Assembly (NCBI GenBank): GCA_035315885.1
Contig: DATFXM010000138.1
Coordinates: 1-36,324 of the forward strand
Source of the DNA: DATFXM01 sp035315885
GTDB lineage: Bacteria; Acidobacteriota; Blastocatellia; UBA7656
Reading direction: 5' to 3'
DNA: 36,324 bases
Shown piece by piece: positions 1-7,025 of the stretch (position 1 is its first letter; each line of letters starts with the position of its first letter). Both the position numbers and the translations under genes were made by a program. The notes beneath the pieces are model-generated. The model made no database searches, had not been told where the DNA came from, and saw only the letters and a program-made list of their open reading frames with translations.

Positions 1-220
1 GTGTAGTTACCCCCCGGTTCGCGGACTCACCGGGGGATACGTTCTGTCGCCCGCTGCGCGGGCTCGTGTCCTTTCTCGTGTAGTTACCCCCGGTTCGTGG
101 ACTCACCGGGGGCTACATTCTGTCGCCCGCTGCGCGGGCTCGTGTCCTTTCTCGTGTAGTTACCCCCGGTTCGCGGACTCACCGGGGGCTACATTCTGTC
201 GCCCGCTGCGCGGCCTCATG
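1..220 (-). repeat. Tandem array of double-hairpin repeat (family A), 3 units
   Basis: Three units start at 1, 78 and 154 (spacing 77 and 76 bp). Read on the minus strand, each unit holds a GCCCGC-GCA-GCGGGC hairpin, a linker of about 12 nt, and a CCCCCGGT/ACCGGGGG hairpin. The first unit carries the linker variant related to GAACGCTATC and the next two the GAATGTAGC variant. The same family recurs at 12468-12710 and 36031-36316. The inter-unit sequences are conserved, so these are not CRISPR spacers. The window starts inside this array. Nothing coding is seen in 221-306. Confidence 0.95.
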
Positions 221-306
221 TTAGCGGTGCGCCGTTGCGAAGTCGTGTGATCGCCGACACGTTGTTTCCTCATGGGCAACTGGACTCGTCATCAGCGATC
301 CACATT

Positions 307-341
307 TTACTATTCACCAATCACTATTTACTATTTACGCG
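307..341 (+). repeat. Heptamer array (TTACTAT-type) abutting the pheT start
   Basis: Five consecutive 7-bp words (TTACTAT, TCACCAA, TCACTAT, TTACTAT, TTACGCG) run right up to the ATG at 342. No Shine-Dalgarno sequence can therefore be seen for pheT. The reverse complement of the same word (ATAGTAA twice) lies at 26448-26461, just upstream of another start codon. Confidence 0.8.
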
Positions 342-2387
342 ATGAAAATCAGTTACAACTGGCTGGCTGAGCTCGTCGACCTGACGCTAGGACCAAAAGA
401 GCTCGCACAGCGACTTACGATGGCGGGCCTCGCCGTAGACTCGGTAGAACGCCTCGGCGAAGACCATATTCTCGAGTTTGATCTGACCTCCAACCGGCCC
501 GACGCGCTATCCCACCTCGGCATCGCCCGCGAAGCTGCGGTGGTCTGTGGCACCGAACTTAAGCTTCGATCTGTCACACTCGACGAGAGCAATGCCTCAA
601 TCGACTCGATTACGTCGGTAGAACTCGTTGCTCAAGACCTTTGCCCTCGCTTCACTGCTCGTGTAGTCCAGGGCGTGAAGGTTGGTCCCTCTCCCAAATG
701 GCTCGCAGAGCGGCTTGAATCTATCGGTCAAAGATCGGTCAACAACATCGCGGATGCAACCAACCTGGTGATGTTCGAGATGGGACAGCCGACTCACGCA
801 TTCGATCTGAACCTTCTTCATGAGCGGCGCATCATTGTGCGCCGCGCCCGTAACGGCGAGCAGTTGACTACGCTGGACGGTGTTGCGCGAGAGCTTTCAC
901 CGGAGCAACTGGTCATCGCCGACGCAGATCGCGCAGTCGCGGTCGCCGGTGTGATGGGAGGTGAAGATACTGAGATCGACTCGCGAACCACGGACGTGCT
1001 GATCGAAAGTGCTTACTTCAATCCGGCGTCGATACGCGCAACGTCTCGCATGCTGGGACTCGACACCGAGGCCGCTTATCGTTTTGCGCGAGGCGTCGAT
1101 TACAACGGGCAATTGCGAGCGTCAGAACTTGTAGCCGAGCTCATTGTCAAAGTCGCCGGTGGAAAAGTCGCAGAAGGCAGCATAGATGTTTACCCACGGC
1201 CGATCACGTCGAAGCAGGTTCGTCTCCGCGAGCAGCGCATTAAACGGCTCACCGGGCTGAGTGTACCGATCGAACGAGCGTCGGCAATCCTGGGACAACT
1301 CGGCTTCCACGTCAAAACCAATGTTGAGTCTAAGGCGCTAGAGGCTGCCGCCCCTAGTTACCGAGTCGACATCGCGCGCGAAGAGGACCTGGTTGAAGAA
1401 GTCGCGCGGCACGAGGGCTACGACCTCATAGATGCGACGCTGCCGGGATGGAGCGGCGAGGGAAGATATCTGCGGGGGGATCATCGCAGGCGAAATCTGC
1501 GGAGGACGCTTGCGTCCATAGGCTTCGACGAAGCGATCTCATTCAGCTTCGTAAACGGCGATCGCGACCGCGTCTTTAGAAAGTTCGGCGAAGTGCCCAT
1601 ACTCGCGAATCCGATCGACGCGAACCAGGTTGAGATGCGCGGCTCGCTTCTGACGGGACTCCTCGACGCGGTTCAGCACAACTTCAACCAGGGACGCCGG
1701 GACGTGAGGCTGTTCGAGCTTGGGCGAGTGTTCGCCTCGCGCGGCAGCGGCGAGCGCCCCGCCGAGCGAGAGCTTCTGGGACTGGTGATGACCGGATCCA
1801 TCGCGCCGGAAGACTGGCGTAATGGTCGCGCTATCGACTTCTATGATCTTAAAGGTGCGGTTGAGGCGGTACTCGGTTCGCTTCTGGTCTCCGGCTTTAC
1901 AATCGATAGGGCCAGTGTAGAATACCTGCATTCCGGACAGGCTGCGGTGTTCGGCCGCGATGGACGAGAGTTGGTCCGGCTGGGCCGGCTTCACCCGCGG
2001 GTTGCCGCAGCATACAAGTTTCGTCAGCCGGTGTTCGTCGCCGAAGTGGAGTTCGAAGAGCTACTCGGTCAACCTCCGGATCAGGCGAGGTACAGTACCT
2101 TGCCTCGACTTCCGGCGGCGTCGCGCGATGTATCCGCATTGATGCCCGATTCAGTTTCATGGGGCGAGATCGAACGAGCTATTTCGGAGCTTGGTATTCG
2201 TGAACTGGCCGGATTGCGGGTGTTCGACAGGTACAAAGGCAAGGAAATGCCGGAGGGCCATTTCTCATTGGCATTTCGTGTGACGTACCGAGCCGAAGGA
2301 CGCACGCTGACCGATGAAGAAATAAACAGCGCCCACGAACGCGTGCGACAATTGATGGTCGACAACTTCGGGGCGGAACTAAGATAG
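342..2387 (+). CDS. pheT: Phenylalanine-tRNA ligase beta subunit, short form
   Basis: This is the beta subunit of the cytoplasmic alpha2-beta2 enzyme that charges tRNA-Phe. The N-terminus (MKISYNWL) and the B1 segment with the TSNRPDALSHLG motif are present. They are followed by a B3/B4 editing domain (about 100-270, with NNIADATNLVMFEMGQP), a B5 domain (about 285-355), the catalytic-like core, and a C-terminal FDX-ACB anticodon-binding domain (about 585-680). At 681 aa it is roughly 110 residues shorter than E. coli PheT. The OB-fold EMAP/tRNA-binding insertion that normally follows the first 40 residues is absent: sequence passes directly from VERLGEDH to ILEFDLTSNRPD. The alpha subunit gene pheS is not in the window and may lie upstream of the repeat array. 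The gene ends at a TAG that is followed at once by heptamer repeats. Confidence 0.97.
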   Translation: MKISYNWLAELVDLTLGPKELAQRLTMAGLAVDSVERLGEDHILEFDLTSNRPDALSHLGIAREAAVVCGTELKLRSVTLDESNASIDSITSVELVAQDLCPRFTARVVQGVKVGPSPKWLAERLESIGQRSVNNIADATNLVMFEMGQPTHAFDLNLLHERRIIVRRARNGEQLTTLDGVARELSPEQLVIADADRAVAVAGVMGGEDTEIDSRTTDVLIESAYFNPASIRATSRMLGLDTEAAYRFARGVDYNGQLRASELVAELIVKVAGGKVAEGSIDVYPRPITSKQVRLREQRIKRLTGLSVPIERASAILGQLGFHVKTNVESKALEAAAPSYRVDIAREEDLVEEVARHEGYDLIDATLPGWSGEGRYLRGDHRRRNLRRTLASIGFDEAISFSFVNGDRDRVFRKFGEVPILANPIDANQVEMRGSLLTGLLDAVQHNFNQGRRDVRLFELGRVFASRGSGERPAERELLGLVMTGSIAPEDWRNGRAIDFYDLKGAVEAVLGSLLVSGFTIDRASVEYLHSGQAAVFGRDGRELVRLGRLHPRVAAAYKFRQPVFVAEVEFEELLGQPPDQARYSTLPRLPAASRDVSALMPDSVSWGEIERAISELGIRELAGLRVFDRYKGKEMPEGHFSLAFRVTYRAEGRTLTDEEINSAHERVRQLMVDNFGAELR

Positions 2388-2391
2388 TTCA

Positions 2392-2497
2392 GTTCTGAGT
2401 TCTGAGTTTTGACATCGACAGGCTCGTATGTGACCTTAGAGCTCAGAAGGCAGTATCTCAGGACTCAGGACTCAGTACTCAGAACTCAGAACTCAGC
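2392..2497. repeat. Inverted pair of heptamer arrays (TTCTGAG / ACTCAGA)
   Basis: The left arm (2392-2412) is GTTCTGA twice plus GTTTTGA, starting 4 bp after the pheT stop. The right arm (2456-2497) is six words of the form (A/T)CTCAG(G/T/A/C). The arms are mutually inverted and could fold into a stem with a loop of about 43 nt. The right arm ends just before possible start codons of the next gene. Confidence 0.9.
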
Positions 2498-2522
2498 AAT
2501 GCTTGGGGGGTTTGTGAGCAGA

Positions 2523-2789
2523 ATGTACGCCCTCGAAAAGTTCTCTCATTTAGAGGATAAGATCTACCGCACGATCGACCAGTTCAAGCGCGAGCGCCGC
2601 GATCGTGAGGCGCTTGAGGACGAGATCCAGCAGCTCCGCAGCGACCTGGCAACCGCGTCGAGCGAGAAGCAACAGCTTGAGCGACAGATCCAGCGGCTGT
2701 TGAACGAGCGTGATTCAATCAAACTAAAAGTGGAATCCATGCTTTCGGCGGTGAATAAGCTGGATCTCGAGTCTGAAGCCGCGGGCTGA
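2523..2789 (+). CDS. Small coiled-coil protein, ZapB-like
   Basis: This protein of about 88 residues is almost entirely a predicted coiled coil. It is rich in E, R, Q and L with heptad spacing and has the N-terminal run YALEKFSHLEDKIYRTIDQF. It sits directly upstream of zapA and has the size and composition of ZapB-type cytosolic division-site proteins, so a role with ZapA at the FtsZ ring is plausible but inferred from context. The start is uncertain. ATG 2523 is used here, but GTG 2514 (after a GGGGGG run at 2505-2510) and ATG 2499 are in frame. An ORF start at 2409 would translate heptamer repeats and is rejected. The C-terminus is LESEAAG. Confidence 0.75.
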   Translation: MYALEKFSHLEDKIYRTIDQFKRERRDREALEDEIQQLRSDLATASSEKQQLERQIQRLLNERDSIKLKVESMLSAVNKLDLESEAAG

Positions 2790-2876
2790 GAGTCTCGGGT
2801 CCGAGCCTTCCGGCTCATCGTTAGCCATAAATGATGTCAGCCTCGAGGAAGACAATCGTTTCAAAGAAAATCATCC

Positions 2877-3188
2877 ATGGATAACAATCCGCAATCGCAC
2901 AAGGTCGTCATCTATAATCAGACATACACGCTGCGCAGCGGTCACGACGCGGACTACATTCAGCAGCTTGCTGATCATGTGAATCAGCGGATGAGCGAGA
3001 TCGCCAGTGCAACCATGACCGTGGACTCGCTGAGGGTAGCGATTCTTGCGGCGATCCAAATCGCCGACGAGCTGTATCAGAGCCGTCGAGAGTTGAAGGA
3101 CACCGAAGACGAGATAGCGCTGCGGAGCACCAAATACGCCGAATTGCTCGACCAGTTTCTTCGTTCAAGCGCCGATGCCCGGTCGTGA
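2877..3188 (+). CDS. zapA: Cell division protein ZapA
   Basis: The 103-residue protein matches the ZapA family, which bundles FtsZ protofilaments at midcell. It has an N-terminal beta region (KVVIYNQTYTLRSG), the family-typical segment YIQQLADHVNQRMSEI, a conserved VAILAAIQIADELY helix, and a C-terminal coiled coil. It lies 87 bp after the coiled-coil gene and in the same orientation as pheT. A zapA gene downstream of pheT is a widespread arrangement. No clear Shine-Dalgarno sequence is seen immediately before ATG 2877 (AAGAAAATCATCC). Confidence 0.93.
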   Translation: MDNNPQSHKVVIYNQTYTLRSGHDADYIQQLADHVNQRMSEIASATMTVDSLRVAILAAIQIADELYQSRRELKDTEDEIALRSTKYAELLDQFLRSSADARS

Positions 3189-3281
3189 CTTTTCTATTCC
3201 GAAAACCGCCTTCTTGTGAGATACAATAGCCTGCGTTATTGAGCGCGCCCGCCCCCCTTTTGATCTGGAGAACCTGAGGAA

Positions 3282-4082
3282 ATGCCCGAAAAGCGAACCA
3301 TAATTACGCTCACGACCGATTTTGGGGAAGCGGACTACTACGTGCCCGCGATGAAGGGAGTGATCTACTCGATCAATCCCGGGGTGCAGGTAGTTGACTT
3401 GACGCATCAGGTCCCGCCTCACGACGTGTACGCGGCCGCCTTTCAACTGCTCTGTTGTTACCAGGACTTTCCTAAGATGAGCATTCACGTGGTAGTGGTT
3501 GATCCGAGCGTGGGTTCGCGCCGCCGGCCGATCATGGTCATGACCGACGATTACAACTTTATCGGGCCCGACAACGGCGTGTTCAGCTACATCTACCAAC
3601 GCGAAAGAGTGAACCGCGTCGTGCACTTCAATGTCGAACACTACTTTCGAACTCCGGTTTCCACGACGTTCCATGGCCGGGATGTGTTTGCGCCGGTTTC
3701 GGCATACATCGCCAAGCTGGTTGACTGGAAGATGATGGGGGAGGAGATCGAAGACCCGGTGCGTTTCAATACGCCATCGCCTATCGTGTCTCCCGACGGG
3801 AGAATCAAGGGAAGCGTGATTCACGTAGATCGTTTCGGCAACATCGTCACCAACATCACCGCTGCTGAATTGACTGACGAATGGGTTCGCCGAGGAGTGG
3901 TGGTGCGGATTGGCGGACAAGAGGCGCAACGGCTCTTGACGCACTTTGCCGAAGCAAATCCGAACGAGCTTTTCTCGTATTTTGGCAGCTCAGGCTTTCT
4001 TGAGATCGGGCTCCCCAGGCAGTCGGCCGCACGGGCGGTAGACGCTCGGCGCGGCGTGGAAGTTGATGTCCGATTGTCTTAG
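3282..4082 (+). CDS. SAM hydroxide adenosyltransferase (SAM hydrolase, DUF62 family)
   Basis: At 266 aa this has the length of the DUF62 family, whose members split S-adenosyl-L-methionine to adenosine and methionine using hydroxide (halide in the chlorinase/fluorinase branch). Visible motifs are TTDFG (D13), VVVDPSVGS (D74), GPDNG (95-99) and TFHGRDVFAP (H131). The D74/R81/H131 spacing fits the Asp-Arg-His set described for the hydroxide-using enzymes, so the hydrolase assignment is favoured over halogenase. The usual DPGVG is DPSVG here. The C-terminal half contains the VDRFGNIVTNI strand common in the family. CTGAGGA just upstream of ATG 3282 is a weak ribosome site with short spacing. The gene stands alone between zapA and repeats. 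Confidence 0.93.
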   Translation: MPEKRTIITLTTDFGEADYYVPAMKGVIYSINPGVQVVDLTHQVPPHDVYAAAFQLLCCYQDFPKMSIHVVVVDPSVGSRRRPIMVMTDDYNFIGPDNGVFSYIYQRERVNRVVHFNVEHYFRTPVSTTFHGRDVFAPVSAYIAKLVDWKMMGEEIEDPVRFNTPSPIVSPDGRIKGSVIHVDRFGNIVTNITAAELTDEWVRRGVVVRIGGQEAQRLLTHFAEANPNELFSYFGSSGFLEIGLPRQSAARAVDARRGVEVDVRLS

Positions 4083-4092
4083 GAAAGGCGAA

Positions 4093-4256
4093 GTCCTGAT
4101 TCCTGACTCTTGACTGCGCAGTCCCGGGGCCACCCGGTTAATAATCCAATAAAAACCGTAGAGATTTCGTTCGCGTCGGATTGTCTCTTTCCGGCTTTAC
4201 GCCTTTGCGTTAAAGTACTCTTCACTCAGTACTCAGGACTCGGTACTCAGAGCTCA
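4093..4256. repeat. Inverted pair of degenerate heptamer arrays
   Basis: The left arm (4093-4113) is GTCCTGA, TTCCTGA, CTCTTGA, starting 10 bp after the stop of the SAM hydrolase. The right arm (4215-4256) is GTACTCT, TCACTCA, GTACTCA, GGACTCG, GTACTCA, GAGCTCA. The words drift but keep the 7-bp phase. The core of about 100 bp shows no gene. Confidence 0.8.
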
Positions 4257-4288
4257 AATCGCTCCCCGCGTGTCGAAAGGAATATCCA

Positions 4289-5428
4289 ATGTCTGGTGAA
4301 GCAAACGTGGCCAAGGCAGGCCTCGAAGGCATCGTTGCCGCACAATCAGCGATCAGTGATGTCAACGGAACCGAAGGCCGGCTCATATACGCCGGCTATG
4401 ACATTCACGATCTTGCCGAGCGCTCCAGCTTCGAAGAGGTCATCTATCTTTTGTGGCACCTGAAGCTCCCTACTGCCACGGAGCTAGCCGAGCTGAAGAA
4501 TCAACTGGCGCGCGAGAGTGCGCTGCCTGAGCAGATCAACCGGCTGATCGAGTCGCTGCCGGCGGATGCATTTCCGATGGACGTGCTTCGAACGGTAGTG
4601 TCCGCGCTAGGGCACTACGATCCCGACTCAGGGGACAACTCCATTGAAGCAAACGTGCGCAAGGCAATCCGGTTGACGGCGCGACTGCCGATGATCGTCA
4701 CGACATTTCAGCGGACGCGCCACGGTCAGCCACCGATCCCTCCGAGCAAAGACCTCTCACTGGCCGCGAACTTTCTGTACACGCTCAGCGGAAAAGATCC
4801 GGACGATGTGGCGACTCGGACGATCGACGTAGCGTTCATTCTGCACGCGGATCACGAGCTGAACGCATCGACATTTGCAGCGAGGGTAACCGCGGCCACG
4901 CTGTCGGACATGTATTCGGCGATCTGTTCGGCGATAGGAACTCTTAAGGGGCCGTTGCATGGCGGAGCCAATGAAGGGGTGATCAAGTGTCTTCTCGAAA
5001 TCGGGAGCGTTGATCGAGTCGAGTCCTGGACCAGGAATGCGCTTGCGAACAAGGTAAAGATTATGGGGTTCGGTCATCGGGTATACCGGACTGAGGACCC
5101 ACGCGCGACGCATCTTCGAGAGATGTCTCGGAAGCTGGGAGAACGAACCAGTGAGAAGAAATGGTACGAGATGTCGCGCAAGATGGAAGAAGTGATGATG
5201 CGTGAGAAGAAGCTGAACCCAAACGTGGACTTTTATTCTGCGTCTACATACCACGCCCTTGGGCTGCCCACGGATCTATTCACTCCAATCTTTGCGTGCA
5301 GCAGAATCTCGGGTTGGACTGCGCACGTCCTCGAGCAATACCAGAACAACCGGTTGATACGTCCCAGGGCTGAGTATATCGGCCCTCGCGGACTGAAGTA
5401 TGTTCCGTTGGCAAAGCGAAGGCAGTAG
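4289..5428 (+). CDS. gltA: Citrate synthase
   Basis: The enzyme condenses oxaloacetate and acetyl-CoA to citrate, the entry step of the TCA cycle. The 379-aa length is that of the short bacterial/archaeal type. The catalytic residues are visible: H224 in GPLHGGANE, H263 in MGFGHRVYRTEDPR and D314 in NVDFYSA, with the HADHELNAS segment around 186-193. The N-terminus carries the typical TEGRLIYAGYDIHDLA motif. Start ATG 4289 is supported by AAAGGA at 4276-4281 with 7-nt spacing. The last sense codon and the TAG stop lie inside GCAGTAG heptamers, so the repeat supplies the gene's end. A 2-methylcitrate synthase role cannot be excluded from sequence alone. Confidence 0.95.
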   Translation: MSGEANVAKAGLEGIVAAQSAISDVNGTEGRLIYAGYDIHDLAERSSFEEVIYLLWHLKLPTATELAELKNQLARESALPEQINRLIESLPADAFPMDVLRTVVSALGHYDPDSGDNSIEANVRKAIRLTARLPMIVTTFQRTRHGQPPIPPSKDLSLAANFLYTLSGKDPDDVATRTIDVAFILHADHELNASTFAARVTAATLSDMYSAICSAIGTLKGPLHGGANEGVIKCLLEIGSVDRVESWTRNALANKVKIMGFGHRVYRTEDPRATHLREMSRKLGERTSEKKWYEMSRKMEEVMMREKKLNPNVDFYSASTYHALGLPTDLFTPIFACSRISGWTAHVLEQYQNNRLIRPRAEYIGPRGLKYVPLAKRRQ

Positions 5429-5593
5429 GCAGTACGTCAGGGTTTCGGGTTTAGGGTTTCCGGTTCGTCGGATTGAGACTCGAATGGCGCGCAGTGCTCT
5501 ACAAAAGACTCCTGAATCAAACGAACCCTGAACCCCATACCCTGAACCCTAAACCCAAAAACCCTAAACCTCTGGCATACTGCCTACTGCTGG
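5422..5593. repeat. Inverted heptamer arrays, including telomere-like TTTAGGG words
   Basis: The left arm (5422-5463) reads GCAGTAG, GCAGTAC, GTCAGGG, TTTCGGG, TTTAGGG, TTTCCGG. The word changes but the 7-bp phase is kept. The right arm (5523-5593) is the complement type: GAACCCT, GAACCCC, ATACCCT, GAACCCT, AAACCCA, one 8-bp slip, AAACCTC, TGGCATA, CTGCCTA, CTGCTGG. The order of the two word types is mirrored, so the whole forms a long imperfect palindrome after the citrate synthase stop codon. Confidence 0.9.
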
Positions 5594-5620
5594 TATATTC
5601 ACCATTTACCGTGTTATATT
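5591..5620 (+). promoter_or_regulatory. Possible promoter for the YtxH gene
   Basis: An extended -10 (TG-T-TATATT, hexamer at 5615-5620) is followed by an untranslated leader to ATG 5676. The -35 is weak (TGGTAT at 5591-5596, 18-nt spacer). It sits just outside the right repeat arm. Confidence 0.35.
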
Positions 5621-5675
5621 GGTCGCGCCCTGGCCTTGTCGAGCCATCATCGCAGCTTCTTACAGGAGGGTAGAA

Positions 5676-6116
5676 ATGGCCGAAAATGACACGTCAACAG
5701 CAGCCGAGAAACTTACTTTTTTATTGATCGGCGCAGGAATTGGAGCAACCCTGGCGCTTTTGTTTGCGCCCAAGAGCGGGCGCGAACTGCGCGAGGACAT
5801 TGCCGATTACACGCGTAAAGGAATCGATGCGGCCGGCGAAGGCGCTCGGGTTCTTGGAGAGCGAGCTTCGGAAGCCTACGGCACCGCAAGTACGCGTGTT
5901 GCAGATGCCTACGGCAACGCGCGAGAGAAGTTTTCCGAGGCTTACGGCTCCGCCCGCCAGCGAGTCTCGCAGGGTGCGGAAGCCGTCGGCGACGTGGCAG
6001 CTCGCCAGAAAGAGCAGATCGCAGCGGCAATCGAAGCCGGTAAGCAGGCGTACCGCGAAGAGAAGCGTAAGTCTGGAGAAGTCGGTCGAGCCGCGGTCGA
6101 AGGCGAAGAGTCGTAA
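5676..6116 (+). CDS. YtxH-like general stress protein
   Basis: The 146-residue protein has one N-terminal hydrophobic segment (LTFLLIGAGIGATLALLFAP, about 13-32) followed by KSGRELRE, the hallmark of YtxH-domain proteins, which are small membrane-anchored stress proteins of unknown biochemical role. The rest is Ala/Arg/Glu-rich helix. It contains 11-residue near-repeats each starting AYG (AYGTASTRVAD, AYGNAREKFSE, AYGSARQRVSQ), a pattern seen in amphipathic LEA/apolipoprotein-type helices. ATG 5676 is chosen because AGGAGGG (5664-5670) lies 5 nt upstream. It is followed 68 bp later by a DUF948/YtxG-like gene, the same pairing as ytxG-ytxH in Bacillus. Confidence 0.88.
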   Translation: MAENDTSTAAEKLTFLLIGAGIGATLALLFAPKSGRELREDIADYTRKGIDAAGEGARVLGERASEAYGTASTRVADAYGNAREKFSEAYGSARQRVSQGAEAVGDVAARQKEQIAAAIEAGKQAYREEKRKSGEVGRAAVEGEES

Positions 6117-6184
6117 CTCTGTTTCTCGGTGCCTTGAACTGATAGGGCCCGAGTCAACACCAGCAAGATGGCTGGGAGGGACCT

Positions 6185-6778
6185 GTGGATCAACAGAAAT
6201 TCTACATCGTGGTCACGATCGCGGCGGTTGTCATCGCCCTGAGCTTTATTGTCCAGGCGGTGGCTTTGATCCTGATCTTCGGTGTCGTCCGCAGGTTAAG
6301 CGCGATTGTCTCCCAGCTTCAGGCTAAGGCCGAGCCGATTCTGGTAAAGGCCGGGCCGGTCGTTGATCAGGTGCAGGCCACCATCACCGGCATTAAAGTT
6401 ACGGCAGATCGAATCAGCTTCCAAACAAGGGATGCGTTCGACAAGCTGACCGTGGAGACGCGGGCAATTGCCGCGGCGGTCTCGGTGTCGTCGCAGGAGA
6501 TCGTAGGCCTGGCCAGAAAGCAGGCGCAGCAGCTCTCGGACACTCTGGATCTGACAAATACGACGCTTCAGCGTCAAGTGACCGAAATCGATGGCTTGTT
6601 GCTCAGGACGCAGAGTCGAATCGAAGACACCGCGATCGAGGTCCAATCCACAGTGTTGACTCCAATGCGGGAGCTGTCGGCGCTGCTGGTGGGACTGAAG
6701 CGAATGATCGAGGCCTTGTTTGGCCGCGATCGGAAGCCGATAAATCAGGCCTACCAGGACGAGGAGATGTTTATTTGA
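6185..6778 (+). CDS. DUF948/YtxG-like membrane protein
   Basis: The 197-aa protein has a single N-terminal transmembrane helix (about 7-35, VVTIAAVVIALSFIVQAVALILIFGVV) followed by a long amphipathic helical region (QLQAKAEPILVKAGPVVDQVQATITG onward), as in DUF948 proteins such as Bacillus YtxG. The function is not established; a cell-envelope stress role is inferred from pairing with the upstream YtxH gene. The GTG start at 6185 is supported by GGGAGGG (6174-6180) 4 nt upstream. The C-terminus (QAYQDEEMFI) is acidic. The gene ends the unit and is followed by an intrinsic terminator. Confidence 0.85.
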   Translation: MDQQKFYIVVTIAAVVIALSFIVQAVALILIFGVVRRLSAIVSQLQAKAEPILVKAGPVVDQVQATITGIKVTADRISFQTRDAFDKLTVETRAIAAAVSVSSQEIVGLARKQAQQLSDTLDLTNTTLQRQVTEIDGLLLRTQSRIEDTAIEVQSTVLTPMRELSALLVGLKRMIEALFGRDRKPINQAYQDEEMFI

Positions 6779-6808
6779 AGTAAAAGGGGTCCACCGGCGC
6801 GTCGGCAC

Positions 6809-6840
6809 AAACCGGCCCCGGTGGCCGGTTTCAGTTTTTT
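6809..6840 (+). terminator. Rho-independent terminator after the YtxH/DUF948 unit
   Basis: A perfect 9-bp stem AAACCGGCC/GGCCGGTTT (6809-6817 with 6823-6831) encloses a 5-nt loop. It is followed by CAG and six T residues (6835-6840). It lies 31 bp after the stop codon. Confidence 0.93.
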
Positions 6841-6869
6841 GAGCGCCGGAAACTAAGGTTGAACGAATG

Positions 6870-6902
6870 GCACCTGGTTTCCATGCCAAGGAGACCAGGT
6901 GC
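6870..6902 (+). promoter_or_regulatory. Hairpin in the ileS upstream region
   Basis: A 13-bp stem with one G-U pair (6870-6882 with 6890-6902; outer strand GCACCTGGT/ACCAGGTGC) closes a 7-nt loop. It is followed by TTTAGTTTGTTGTT. It could be a second terminator, or a leader element of ileS if transcription starts before it. Its distance to ATG 7026 is 123 bp. No T-box stem I or downstream competing hairpin was recognised. Confidence 0.5.
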
Positions 6903-7025
6903 TTTAGTTTGTTGTTACGCCTTGTGACTCGTGAACCGGCGTGCTGATCGTCAATCAAAAGCCCGAGTAACTTTAATCGGAGCGGAATTCGCACTCAAAG
7001 TAGCGGAAGCGGGAGCAAAACCACG

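Noticed and set aside
3189..3281. 6S RNA next to zapA
   Set aside because: The gap is only about 90 bp and shows no long imperfect hairpin of the 6S type.
3165..3944. 259-aa minus-strand ORF opposite the SAM hydrolase gene
   Set aside because: It is antisense to a clear DUF62 gene, His/Arg-rich in the manner of shadow frames, and lacks motifs.
5443..5570. Eukaryotic (plant) telomere contamination
   Set aside because: Only a few TTTAGGG-like words occur, mixed in phase with GCAGTAG words and flanked by bacterial genes; they belong to the local heptamer family.
6841..7025. T-box riboswitch controlling ileS
   Set aside because: Only a TGGCACC stretch resembles the T-box core; no stem I, specifier loop or competing terminator/antiterminator pair could be drawn.
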